Assembly: GCA_002721105.1 (NCBI GenBank)
Contig: PBJL01000014.1
Location: forward strand, 81,524 to 100,177
DNA from: Acidiferrobacteraceae bacterium
GTDB taxonomy: Bacteria; Pseudomonadota; Gammaproteobacteria; Arenicellales; UBA868
Direction: 5' to 3'
DNA length: 18,654 bases
Of this stretch, positions 7,995-16,161 are shown in pieces. Each line of letters starts with the position of its first letter. Position 1 is the stretch's first letter. A program made the position numbers and the translations under genes. Under the pieces are notes generated by a model, which did not search any database, was not told the DNA's origin, and saw only the letters and a program-made list of their open reading frames with translations.

Positions 7995-9178
7995 TAAAAA
8001 AAAACGTTTGTGTTGTTACAGGCTCTAGAGCTGAATATGGCCTTTTATTTATGCTAATGAAGCATATTGAGAATTCTGATGAGCTTAATTTGCAAGTTGT
8101 AGCGACAGGCATGCATTTGTCTCCAGAGTTTGGGATGACTTATAAAGAAATAGAGAATGATGGATTTTTCGTGAATAAAAAGATAGAGATGCTTTTGTCA
8201 TCTGATACTCCTACCGGTGTTAGTAAATCTATTGGCATCGGAATATGTGGCATGGCAGACGCTTTTGAAGATTTAAGGCCTGATATACTTGTTCTCCTGG
8301 GCGATAGATTTGAGCTCTTGGCCGCAGCTATCTCCGCCTTAATTGGAAAGTTGCCTATCGCGCACATACATGGGGGTGAAGTAACTTTAGGAGCTTTTGA
8401 CGAAGCAATCCGCCATTCAATAACAAAAATGTCTCATCTCCACTTCACAGCTACCGAAGATTACCGAAATAGAGTTATTCAGTTAGGAGAGCACCCAGAA
8501 ACTGTATTTAACGTTGGCGGTCTAGGAATAGACAATATTTTTGGCCTTAATCTACTAAGTAGAGTGAAACTTGAAAAAAAAATTGGGATGACATTAGCAA
8601 GGAAGAATCTTTTAGTGACATTTCACGCATCAACCCTCGAGAAGGAGCATCCTGCGCAGCAATTTCAATCTTTATATGATGCGTTAGAAGAATATGGCGA
8701 CGCCAATATTATTTTTACTAAAACAAATGCAGATACTTATGGTAGAGCCATCAACCGCATGATCGATGAATTTGTCGAAAATAATAAAAAAAGGTCAGTC
8801 GCCCACACTTCTCTTGGTCAGATTGGATACCTTTCAGCATTAAAATATGTAGATGCTGTGGTTGGTAATTCGTCCAGTGGACTGCTTGAAGCGCCAAGTT
8901 TTGGAATTGGAACCATCAATATAGGGGATCGCCAAAAAGGCAGAATAAAAGCGGCTAGTGTTATTGATTGTATGCCAATGCGTGAAAACATACTTGATGC
9001 TTTGCATAAAATTTATAGCCAATCATTTCAGAAAAAGTTGTTGTCGGTATCAAATCCGTATGGCGAAGGTGGGGCTTCATTAAAGATAGTTGAGAAATTA
9101 AAAAAATTAGATATTAATAATATTGATGTACAAAAGACTTTTTTTGATTTGGATGTGAAATTCACAATAAAGGCCTAG
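7991..9178 (+). CDS. neuC: NeuC/LegG-type hydrolysing nucleotide-sugar 2-epimerase
   Basis: NeuC-family enzymes remove the nucleotide from an N-acetylhexosamine donor and invert C2. In the legionaminic acid route the product is 2,4-diacetamido-2,4,6-trideoxy-mannose. The 395-residue protein has SRAEYGLL (12-19), GDRFELLAA (104-112), HIHGGEVT (125-132), DEAIRH (137-142), GNSSSGLLEAP (292-302) and GDRQKGR (312-318), all conserved in the UDP-GlcNAc 2-epimerase superfamily; the two acidic residues and the histidines in these motifs bind and activate the substrate. It sits between the aminotransferase and the amidotransferase, with an ATGA overlap upstream. The LegC and PtmE context points to a LegG (probably GDP-sugar) role rather than sialic acid NeuC, which is inference. 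Confidence 0.9.
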   Translation: MIKKNVCVVTGSRAEYGLLFMLMKHIENSDELNLQVVATGMHLSPEFGMTYKEIENDGFFVNKKIEMLLSSDTPTGVSKSIGIGICGMADAFEDLRPDILVLLGDRFELLAAAISALIGKLPIAHIHGGEVTLGAFDEAIRHSITKMSHLHFTATEDYRNRVIQLGEHPETVFNVGGLGIDNIFGLNLLSRVKLEKKIGMTLARKNLLVTFHASTLEKEHPAQQFQSLYDALEEYGDANIIFTKTNADTYGRAINRMIDEFVENNKKRSVAHTSLGQIGYLSALKYVDAVVGNSSSGLLEAPSFGIGTINIGDRQKGRIKAASVIDCMPMRENILDALHKIYSQSFQKKLLSVSNPYGEGGASLKIVEKLKKLDINNIDVQKTFFDLDVKFTIKA

Positions 9179-9196
9179 AGGAAATGGAGAAAAATT

Positions 9197-10507
9197 ATGG
9201 AGTATCATAAAAACCGTCGTGAAATAGGACTAAGTGAATACCAACCCGATGTTGAACCAAACACAGTATTATATGGGTTACCGAAAGAAGTAAAATATTG
9301 TAAAAAGTGTGTTATTTCAAATCAAAGACCAACTTCCACTGTAGAATTCGAGCATACGGAACACAGCTTTAAGGACACGATTAATTTTGACTCTTCTGGC
9401 ATTTGTGATGCTTGTAGGTTAGCTGAAGAAAAACGTAATAATATCGATTGGAATGAGCGAGAGGCAGAACTCTGGGATCTTTGCAAAACACATAAACGAA
9501 GTGACGGTTCTTACGATTGCGTTGTTCCAGGATCAGGAGGTAAGGATAGTTTTTATGCGAGCCATATTCTGAAGGAGAAATTTGGCATGAATCCTTTAAC
9601 TGTAACGTGGGCGCCACATATATATACCGACTGGGGATGGGAAAATTTTGAAAGATGGATGTTATCCTGTTCGGATAACTACCGTATTACTCCTAATGCT
9701 AAGATACATCGTTTAATTACCAGAATGGCAGTAGAAAATTTGTTTCATCCATTTCAGCCTTTTATGTTTGGTCAAAAGTCAATAGCTCCTAGAATCGCAG
9801 CACTACTAGACATACCTTTAGTGTTTTATGGAGAGAATGAAGCTGAGTATGGAAACCGCATAGAAGATATAAGCTCAGCAAAAAGGGAAACCGCATATTT
9901 TGCATCTGGACCCGAGTCAACGGTGTATCTTGGTGGAGTGCCAGTTGATCGGTGGCGGCAAGAAGTTGGCATAAGCAATACAGATCTCTCATTATATATG
10001 CCAATTCCAAAAGATCTTGTCGAGGAAAAGACTATACAGGTGCATTACTTGGGCTACTACTTATTTTGGCATCCTCAGGGTGCCTATTATTATGCTGTAA
10101 ATCATGGCGATTTTCATGCATCTCCAGAACGTACACCCGGTACTTATAGCAAATATAATAGTATCGACGATAAAATGGATGATCTTCATTATTTTACTAC
10201 ATATATTAAATTCGGCTTAGGGCGTGCTACTTATGATGCTGCTCAGGAGATACGGAATGGAGAAATTACTCGGGATGAAGGTATTTCGCTTGTTCAAAAG
10301 TACGATGGAGAATATCCTTTAAGGTTTGAGACTGAATTGTTTGATTATCTTTCAATAAGCAAAGACGAGTATCCGGAAGCAAGCAAATGGTTTGACCAAC
10401 CCATTGTTGACCGCGATTATTTTTTGGCCTTAGCAGATAAATTCCGATCACCGCATCTTTGGAAACTAGATCATGGCTCATGGGTACTTCGAGAAAAACT
10501 TCGGTAA
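9197..10507 (+). CDS. wbuX: N-acetyl sugar amidotransferase, WbuX/PseA/WbpG family
   Basis: This family converts an N-acetyl group on a sugar into an N-acetamidino group, using ATP to activate the amide and ammonia from glutamine. The 436-residue protein carries a cysteine pair CKKC (Cys35, Cys38) and a second pair CDAC (Cys70, Cys73), which look like a zinc site. The PP-loop PGSGGKDSFYAS (111-122) is the ATP pyrophosphatase motif. YGENEAEYGN (211-220) is another conserved block. It is longer than PseA of Campylobacter (about 380 residues) because of an N-terminal extension. TGGAGA lies 6 bases before ATG 9197. The HisF- and HisH-like partner genes follow at once, as in the E. coli wbuX-Y-Z and Pseudomonas wbpG-hisH-hisF sets. 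Confidence 0.9.
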   Translation: MEYHKNRREIGLSEYQPDVEPNTVLYGLPKEVKYCKKCVISNQRPTSTVEFEHTEHSFKDTINFDSSGICDACRLAEEKRNNIDWNEREAELWDLCKTHKRSDGSYDCVVPGSGGKDSFYASHILKEKFGMNPLTVTWAPHIYTDWGWENFERWMLSCSDNYRITPNAKIHRLITRMAVENLFHPFQPFMFGQKSIAPRIAALLDIPLVFYGENEAEYGNRIEDISSAKRETAYFASGPESTVYLGGVPVDRWRQEVGISNTDLSLYMPIPKDLVEEKTIQVHYLGYYLFWHPQGAYYYAVNHGDFHASPERTPGTYSKYNSIDDKMDDLHYFTTYIKFGLGRATYDAAQEIRNGEITRDEGISLVQKYDGEYPLRFETELFDYLSISKDEYPEASKWFDQPIVDRDYFLALADKFRSPHLWKLDHGSWVLREKLR

Positions 10508-10525
10508 AAAATTTGTCTGGGTATT

Positions 10526-11290
10526 ATGCGAAATTTTCGATTAATTGCCCGTCTTGATATAAAAGCACCAAATCTAGTTAAAAGCATTCAATTGGAGGGA
10601 CTTAGAAAGATTGGTGATCCAAATTACTTTGCGAGAAGATACTATGAAGAAGGAATTGATGAGGTTTATTACCAAGATATTGTTGCTAGTTTGTATGAAA
10701 GAAATAGTTTGGTAGAGATAATCGAAGAGACGACTAAAGATATTTTTGTCCCGATAACTGTTGGAGGAGGGATTAGGACGATAGAGGATGTTACTAAAAT
10801 ATTGAATAGTGGGGCAGACAAAGTATCGATAAACACAGAAGCGATCAAGAATCCAAACATAATTTCGGAAGTGGCAAAGCGCTTCGGAAGTCAGTGTATG
10901 GTTTTATCGATAGAGGCCAAATATACTGGATCACGTTGGGAGGCATATTTTGATAATGGAAGGGAGCATAGTAATTTAAATGTAGTGACCTGGGCTAAGG
11001 AGGCGGAAAGCAGAGGTGCCGGTGAAATTGTTCTTACATCAGTTGATCGAGAGGGTACCGGCAAAGGTTTTGATGTTGACTTGGTAAAAGCAGTGACTGA
11101 TGTAGTCAATATTCCAGTGATTGCGAGTGGCGGAATGGGAAGGCTTGTTGATATAAATGAAGTAGTCTTGAACGCTAATGCAGACGGTATAGCGATGGCT
11201 CAAGCTCTTCACTATGGTCATCTAACTGTGCCTGAGGTGCGAGATTATTGCCTCGGTCAGAATATTAGTGTTCGGAAGGTTGTCTTATAG
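10526..11290 (+). CDS. wbuZ: HisF-like glycosyl amidation protein WbuZ
   Basis: This 254-residue TIM barrel is homologous to the cyclase subunit HisF of imidazole glycerol phosphate synthase. Its place between an amidotransferase and a HisH-like gene, with no other histidine genes, marks it as the WbuZ type, which serves sugar amidination. Aligned without gaps to the Thermotoga maritima HisF sequence as I remember it, Asp11 is kept but catalytic Asp130 is Glu, Asp176 is Glu and phosphate-binding Ser225 is Ala. The four ammonia-gate residues Arg5, Glu46, Lys99 and Glu167 are all present. This fits a barrel that still conducts ammonia but no longer makes the imidazole ring (inference). It starts at ATG 10526, 18 bases after wbuX, without a strong ribosome binding site. 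It could be misnamed hisF. Confidence 0.87.
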   Translation: MRNFRLIARLDIKAPNLVKSIQLEGLRKIGDPNYFARRYYEEGIDEVYYQDIVASLYERNSLVEIIEETTKDIFVPITVGGGIRTIEDVTKILNSGADKVSINTEAIKNPNIISEVAKRFGSQCMVLSIEAKYTGSRWEAYFDNGREHSNLNVVTWAKEAESRGAGEIVLTSVDREGTGKGFDVDLVKAVTDVVNIPVIASGGMGRLVDINEVVLNANADGIAMAQALHYGHLTVPEVRDYCLGQNISVRKVVL

Positions 11291-11307
11291 GAATTCTGAT
11301 ACTTTAT

Positions 11308-11940
11308 ATGAATATCGTAATAATCGATTATGGGATGGGCAATGTACGTAGCGTCCTTCGGGGTGTGGAGAAAGTAGGACATAAAGCAAAAGTGAGTTAT
11401 AGAGAAGAAGATATTCTAAAAGCTGATAAAGTGATTTTTCCCGGAGTTGGAGCATTTGGAGACGGAATGCGAGAACTGCAATCTCGAGAATTAGATGAGA
11501 TAATCCCGGAGTTTGTTAAATCTGGTCGTCAGCTATTAGCGATATGTGTCGGAATGCAGCTGCTTTTTGATGTCAGCGAAGAACATGGCTTTCATAAAGG
11601 TTTGGGCCTTTTACCTGGGAAGATCATCCGAATTCCAGAATCGGAAGATGGCCGAATTGTAAGGAAAATACCGCATATAGGGTGGAACGCTATCATGCCT
11701 GGTGAGTTATATAGTTGGCAGGGGACAATATTCGATAATGTCAAAATAGGGGAGAGCTGTTATTTTGTTCACTCTTTTATGGCGATGGCAGAAAATCACC
11801 AGCATTTATTAGCACACTGCGTATATGAGGGAGTTTCAATTACCGCTGCTGTTTCCCACGAAAATGTGACTGGGTTGCAATTTCATCCAGAGAAAAGCGG
11901 TGTTGTAGGTCTCAGTTTGTTACGTGGATTCTTGAAATAG
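11308..11940 (+). CDS. wbuY: HisH-like glutamine amidotransferase WbuY
   Basis: This 210-residue class I glutaminase releases ammonia from glutamine and delivers it to the HisF-like partner. DYGMGN (7-12) and PGVGAFGDGM (45-54, oxyanion strand) are family motifs. The nucleophile is Cys80 in LLAICVGMQLL, and the triad is completed by His193 and Glu195 in LQFHPEKSG. YFVHSF (152-157) is the HisH-type interface motif. The triad is intact, so the protein should be active. It lies 17 bases after wbuZ and ends at the very base where the possible GTG start of neuB begins. Together with wbuX and wbuZ it should form a three-subunit amidination complex in the cytoplasm. Confidence 0.88.
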   Translation: MNIVIIDYGMGNVRSVLRGVEKVGHKAKVSYREEDILKADKVIFPGVGAFGDGMRELQSRELDEIIPEFVKSGRQLLAICVGMQLLFDVSEEHGFHKGLGLLPGKIIRIPESEDGRIVRKIPHIGWNAIMPGELYSWQGTIFDNVKIGESCYFVHSFMAMAENHQHLLAHCVYEGVSITAAVSHENVTGLQFHPEKSGVVGLSLLRGFLK

Positions 11941-11948
11941 TGGGCTCT

Positions 11949-13031
11949 ATGGCAGTAAAAGAAAAAAATCCCGTATTCGTTATTGCTGAAGCTGGTGTAA
12001 ATCATAATGGTAAGATGGATTTAGCAGAAGAGCTAGTTCGGGTTTCTGAATCTAGTGGAGCTGACGCAGTAAAGTTTCAAACGTTTCGTACTCAGAATTT
12101 GGTTACGAAATATGCAGATAAAGCTGAGTACCAAAAAAATTTGACGGGATCATCATCTCAGTTAAGGATGCTAGAAAAATTAGAATTGTCTTATGAAGCA
12201 CATGAGAAGTTAGCAACTTTATGTGGTGACCTCGGCATCCAATTTTTATCCACGGCATTCGATCACGAAAGTTTAGGCTTTCTTGCTAATGTATTGAAGA
12301 TGCCACTTTTTAAGATTCCATCAGGAGAAATAACAAATGGGCCTCTTTTGCTCGAGTATTCAAAAACTGGCGGTGATTTAATTCTTTCTACGGGTATGGC
12401 AGATCTGGATGAAATAAGGGAAGCGCTTGGAGTGTTAGCTTTTGGTATGACTTTTGATGACTGCCAGCCTTCTAGAGACAAGTTCTTGGAAGCTTATGAA
12501 TCGGATATTGCAAGAGACATTTTGAAAAAAAAAGTAACTTTGCTCCAATGTACGACGGATTATCCAACTCGAGATGAAGATGTAAATCTTCGAGCCATCG
12601 AAACTATGCAAAACGAATTTGAGTTACCAGTAGGTTTATCAGATCATACAGATGGCATTACTGCAGCAATAGCTGCAGTCACTCTCGGGTGTGTGATAAT
12701 AGAAAAACATATAACTCTTGATAGGGAGCTCCCAGGCCCTGATCATCAGGCCTCCATAGAGCCAGAGGATTTTGCAAGAATGGTAGCTGGGATTAGACAA
12801 GTGAGCAATATGCTTGGGGATGGTGTTAAAAAACCAAGCAATAGGGAAGGCGTGAATCGACCAATCGTAAGGAAAAGTATAGTAGCTAAAACTAATATAG
12901 AAATTGGAGAAAAGTTAACTACAGAAAATCTAGCGATAAAAAGACCAGGGACAGGAAAAAGTCCAATGGAATACTGGGATAGCTTAGGCAGAGCTAGTAC
13001 GAAATCATATTTCAAAGATGATGTTATCTGA
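11949..13031 (+). CDS. neuB: NeuB/LegI-type nonulosonic acid synthase
   Basis: The enzyme condenses phosphoenolpyruvate with a 2,4-diacetamido (or related) mannose-type sugar to give a nine-carbon nonulosonic acid. Counting from ATG 11949 (360 residues), the NeuB TIM barrel begins with VIAEAGVNHNG (11-21) and KFQTF (42-46), which bind PEP and metal. SDHTDGI and IIEKHITLDRELPGPDH are further conserved blocks. The last 60 residues form the SAF antifreeze-like domain (SIVAKTNIEIGEKL to LGRASTKSY), which caps the partner active site. An in-frame GTG at 11940, overlapping the wbuY stop, would add three residues; neither has a clear ribosome binding site. The stop abuts the ATG of the next gene. 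The LegI reading comes from the neighbours. Confidence 0.92.
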   Translation: MAVKEKNPVFVIAEAGVNHNGKMDLAEELVRVSESSGADAVKFQTFRTQNLVTKYADKAEYQKNLTGSSSQLRMLEKLELSYEAHEKLATLCGDLGIQFLSTAFDHESLGFLANVLKMPLFKIPSGEITNGPLLLEYSKTGGDLILSTGMADLDEIREALGVLAFGMTFDDCQPSRDKFLEAYESDIARDILKKKVTLLQCTTDYPTRDEDVNLRAIETMQNEFELPVGLSDHTDGITAAIAAVTLGCVIIEKHITLDRELPGPDHQASIEPEDFARMVAGIRQVSNMLGDGVKKPSNREGVNRPIVRKSIVAKTNIEIGEKLTTENLAIKRPGTGKSPMEYWDSLGRASTKSYFKDDVI

Positions 13032-14123
13032 ATGTCGAAGGTTAGGTTACAGAAAATGAACCATGTTGAAAAAATTCAAATTTTACCTTCAAGCACTATA
13101 AGGCAGGCAGTTTCTGTTTTGGAGGAGGTAAAAATAGGAATTGTTTTGATCGTCGGTGAGGATAAAAAATTGCTAGGAACGATCACCGATGGTGATGTAC
13201 GTAGAGCATTGATAAATCTGGTACCTCTAGATCAAAATGTTAAAACAATTATGTCAGAAAATCCGATAGTAGCATCGCGGTATGATAGTGCCGAAAAAAT
13301 TAGAGAATTAATGAGCCAAAACGCCTTACTTCAGATACCAATCGTTAATGAGTCCAATCAAATTGTTGGGATCGAGATTCTTGAGCCATTGATAGATCGA
13401 ACTAAATCACTTCAAAATCCAGTTGTTTTGATGGCAGGTGGTTATGGAAAACGGTTGAGACCTTTCACTTTTGATACACCCAAACCGTTGTTGAAAGTCG
13501 GTTCGAAGCCTATAGCGGAGATGATCCTGGAACAGCTTAACGAAGCTGGATTCAAACAATTCTTTTTCAGTGTCCATTATAAGGCAGATAAGTTAAAAAC
13601 TTACTTTGGAAATGGATCAAAATGGGGAGTCACAATTCAATATTTGGATGAGGCTAAACCGTTAGGTACAGCAGGATCTCTTGGATTGTTGCCAGAAAAT
13701 TTGCCCGAATCACCAATCTTGGTTATGAATTCAGATTTGCTTACGAGAGTTAATTTCCAGGAGTTACTCCGCTATCATGAAGATCAGAGAGGAGTGGCCA
13801 CGATTTGTGCAAGAGATTATGAATTACAGGTACCCTATGGTGTAATTGAGACCGAGGGAACGAAGTTGGTTGATATCGCGGAAAAACCGCAACATCATTT
13901 TTTTGTCAATGCGGGTATTTATGTATTGAATCCATCGGTAGTCAAGAAGATTAAGAATGTTGGTGCTATAGATATGACTGATGTATTGATTAGTGAGGTT
14001 GCGGATAATAATAATGTTGTTGTATTTCCAGTTCATGAATACTGGTTGGATATAGGCCGGGTAGATGAGTTTGAGAGAGCACAAAATGAAGTAAAAAAAA
14101 GAGGTGAAGATTCGTTCTTCTGA
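13032..14123 (+). CDS. ptmE: PtmE-type sugar-1-phosphate nucleotidyltransferase with N-terminal CBS pair
   Basis: The 363-residue protein joins two modules. Residues 10-125 are a CBS-domain pair, recognised by LLGTITDGDVRRAL (47-60) and QIPIVNESNQIVGIE (101-115). Residues 130-363 are a nucleotidyltransferase with the signature MAGGYGKRLRPFTFDTPKPLL (134-154, shown in part by Gly136-Arg143), metal-binding Asp235 in VMNSDLL, and WLDIGRVDEF near the end. In Campylobacter jejuni this architecture (PtmE) makes GDP-glucosamine and commits it to legionaminic acid, separating it from UDP-GlcNAc use. The CBS pair may sense a nucleotide. The start is ATG 13032, directly after the neuB stop; ATG 13056 is an alternative. 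GTP specificity is inferred from the family, not proved here. Confidence 0.86.
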   Translation: MSKVRLQKMNHVEKIQILPSSTIRQAVSVLEEVKIGIVLIVGEDKKLLGTITDGDVRRALINLVPLDQNVKTIMSENPIVASRYDSAEKIRELMSQNALLQIPIVNESNQIVGIEILEPLIDRTKSLQNPVVLMAGGYGKRLRPFTFDTPKPLLKVGSKPIAEMILEQLNEAGFKQFFFSVHYKADKLKTYFGNGSKWGVTIQYLDEAKPLGTAGSLGLLPENLPESPILVMNSDLLTRVNFQELLRYHEDQRGVATICARDYELQVPYGVIETEGTKLVDIAEKPQHHFFVNAGIYVLNPSVVKKIKNVGAIDMTDVLISEVADNNNVVVFPVHEYWLDIGRVDEFERAQNEVKKRGEDSFF

Positions 14124-14303
14124 TTAGAATTGTTAAACAAAAAATAGTTCTTGTTTCGTGCTGCGATCATCCCATATTCGGATTTTTTCACTTGCCGCTC
14201 AAATCGGTAACCGAAAAAAATTGGTATCAATTTCGAAAAGCTCGTCTAGTGTATGGTATATCCTCCTCAATATTAAATATCATAGGAAAAATACTAAATA
14301 AAT

Positions 14304-15017
14304 ATGATTAATAGTCACACTCTACTTGCTTTAATTCCAGCGCGAGGGGGCAGCAAACGATTACGAAGAAAAAATATTTTGTCGTTTTTGGGTCAGCCTC
14401 TTATTTCTTGGACAATACAGGCAGGTCTGGAATCTAAATTTGTTGATCGACTGATTGTAAGTACAGAGGATATCGAAATTTCCGAGGTTTCAAAAAATTG
14501 GGGAGCGGATGTGCCTTTTTTGCGACCCACAGATTTGGCAACCGACGGTGCGGAAACTTTCGATGTTGTTCTTGATGTCTTAACGAAACTTGATGCTCTG
14601 GGCGAACGTTATGATTATTTATTGTTACTGCAGCCAACATCACCATTACGTACTGCGCAACATATTGATGAATCAATTGATCTCTTGCTAGAAAAAAATG
14701 CTGATAGTGTGATCGGTGTTACTGAAATAGATCATCCGATAGAATGGACTTCCACCATACCAATTGATCTATCGATGAATGAGTTTTTTTCTAGTCCTCT
14801 ATTGACTACACAAAGTCAAAACTATCCTACCAGGTATCGACTTAATGGAGCTATCTATCTCGTGAAAATTAGTCGTATGTTATCTAATTCCAGTTTATTT
14901 TTAAAAAATGGCGCGTATGCTTACAAAATGGATAAGCAGCATTCTATAGATATAGATACGGTTGAAGATTTTATTTTTGCTGAGACATTAGCTAGAAATG
15001 GAGAATTTTCAAGTTAA
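14304..15017 (+). CDS. neuA: NeuA/LegF-type CMP-nonulosonic acid cytidylyltransferase
   Basis: The enzyme activates the nonulosonic acid with CTP, giving the CMP-sugar used by the transferase. The 237-residue protein has the CTP-binding loop ALIPARGGSKRLRRKN (9-24), VSTED (52-56), FLRPTDLATD (72-81) and LLQPTSPLR (108-116), all standard for CMP-sialic acid synthetases. RLNGAIYL and the late acidic SIDIDTVEDF segment supply the metal-binding and substrate residues. It is the last gene of the module and is separated from ptmE by 180 bases, the largest gap within the set. AGGA at 14284-14287 is too far upstream to be a good ribosome binding site. Legionaminic rather than sialic acid as substrate is inferred from legC and ptmE. 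Confidence 0.9.
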   Translation: MINSHTLLALIPARGGSKRLRRKNILSFLGQPLISWTIQAGLESKFVDRLIVSTEDIEISEVSKNWGADVPFLRPTDLATDGAETFDVVLDVLTKLDALGERYDYLLLLQPTSPLRTAQHIDESIDLLLEKNADSVIGVTEIDHPIEWTSTIPIDLSMNEFFSSPLLTTQSQNYPTRYRLNGAIYLVKISRMLSNSSLFLKNGAYAYKMDKQHSIDIDTVEDFIFAETLARNGEFSS

Positions 15018-15045
15018 CTTCGATTGTCTCTATGGATTTCATTAA

Positions 15046-16161
15046 TCAAAATATCAATTGTTGGTAACGTGATATTACATTTTGAACTGTATATTTTTGC
15101 CATGCTTCTGAATCTGCAGGATTTGTGTTTTTCTGGAGCGAATCAAGCATAGCCTGCGCGAGGGAATTGACATTGTTTATCGGAACAAGTGTACCCCATT
15201 TGCCATCTTCGAGTATTTCGCGCGGCCCGCTATGGCAGTCTGTACTTATTACTTTTGCTCCCAGGGATAGAGCCTCGATGAGTACGGTAGGAAGACCTTC
15301 CCAAATAGAAGACAGAACGAATAATTCACATTTTTTCATGAATGGATAAGGATTTTCAATAAAACCAGGAAGATCCACTTTATCAGTTAAATTCAATTGT
15401 TTGATAATATTTTCCAAATGACCTCGTTGTTTACCTTCACCGAGAATAATTAATTTAGCCGGTATATTTTCTACTAATATGGAAAATGCCTTGATTAGAG
15501 TAGCAAAGTTTTTAGCTTCAGTTAATCTTCCAACACCAAGGATCACGGGAGTTCTTTCTGATTCGAGCCAAGCATGATCAATCTTTTTTTGTGAGCTCTT
15601 GACTAAAAAATCTGAAACTACCGGATTGTAGACTACCGTAATGTCAGCGCGGGGCAGCTTAAGCATATTAGATAAATCGTCCGCGACGCCATTTGATACA
15701 GCAACAACTGTATCAGCTAGAGGATAAGTTAATTTCATAAAAAATGGCAACCAACGACCCCTAATAGTTGTGGAGTATTTGACTGATCTGGATAGAGTAT
15801 TATGCTCAGTAATGATTGTTTTGGATTTTATCCGAGATATTCGTTGAGCCCAACAAGTAACCATATTTATGTGAGGGAGAGCCGAAATAACGACGTCGGG
15901 TTTATTTTTTCGAAAATAGTGAACCATAAAGGGAAGACTTAGTATCGCTCGTTGTCTTCCAATATTAACAACCTTAACTGATTTATGTATCTTGTTTAGG
16001 TAAGGGCCTTCAGCGCGTAATAGAATCAAGGTTACCTTAGCACCACTTGATGCTAATTCATTAATTATGGTTAACATTACTCTTTCAGCACCGCCACCAC
16101 GCAAGGATGCGAGAAAGAAAGACACGTTACTAGATTTGGCGAGTATGGTTTTAGAAGGCAT
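15046..16161 (-). CDS. GT4-family glycosyltransferase
   Basis: This 371-residue GT-B retaining glycosyltransferase is the only large gene on the minus strand and converges on neuA across 28 bases. SLRGGGAERV (19-28) is the N-terminal acceptor-side glycine loop. VAVSNGV (153-159) and VVYNPV (176-181) are typical mid-protein blocks. LGVGRLTEAKNF (208-219) opens the donor domain. The E-x7-E motif is Glu288 to Glu296 in WEGLPTVLIE, followed by CHSGPREIL. It probably adds one sugar of the repeat unit at the cytoplasmic face of the membrane. Donor and linkage cannot be read. No clear ribosome binding site precedes the ATG at 16161, but the N-terminal strand needs a start near there. It must have its own promoter within 16162-16434 or beyond. 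Confidence 0.87.
   Translation of the reverse strand: MPSKTILAKSSNVSFFLASLRGGGAERVMLTIINELASSGAKVTLILLRAEGPYLNKIHKSVKVVNIGRQRAILSLPFMVHYFRKNKPDVVISALPHINMVTCWAQRISRIKSKTIITEHNTLSRSVKYSTTIRGRWLPFFMKLTYPLADTVVAVSNGVADDLSNMLKLPRADITVVYNPVVSDFLVKSSQKKIDHAWLESERTPVILGVGRLTEAKNFATLIKAFSILVENIPAKLIILGEGKQRGHLENIIKQLNLTDKVDLPGFIENPYPFMKKCELFVLSSIWEGLPTVLIEALSLGAKVISTDCHSGPREILEDGKWGTLVPINNVNSLAQAMLDSLQKNTNPADSEAWQKYTVQNVISRYQQLIF

Noticed and set aside
10526..11940. A histidine biosynthesis hisH-hisF pair
   Set aside because: No other his gene is near, the order is HisF then HisH after a sugar amidotransferase, and HisF catalytic residues differ. The amidination role fits better.
14033..14230. Minus-strand open frame with a nearby AGGAGG on the minus strand (complement of CCTCCTC at about 14264)
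   Set aside because: The Shine-Dalgarno-like sequence is about 30 bases from the TTG start, and the frame overlaps the conserved 3' end of ptmE.
6828..15017. A plain N-acetylneuraminic (sialic) acid operon
   Set aside because: The aminotransferase and the CBS-nucleotidyltransferase are not part of sialic acid synthesis; they mark the legionaminic-type route.
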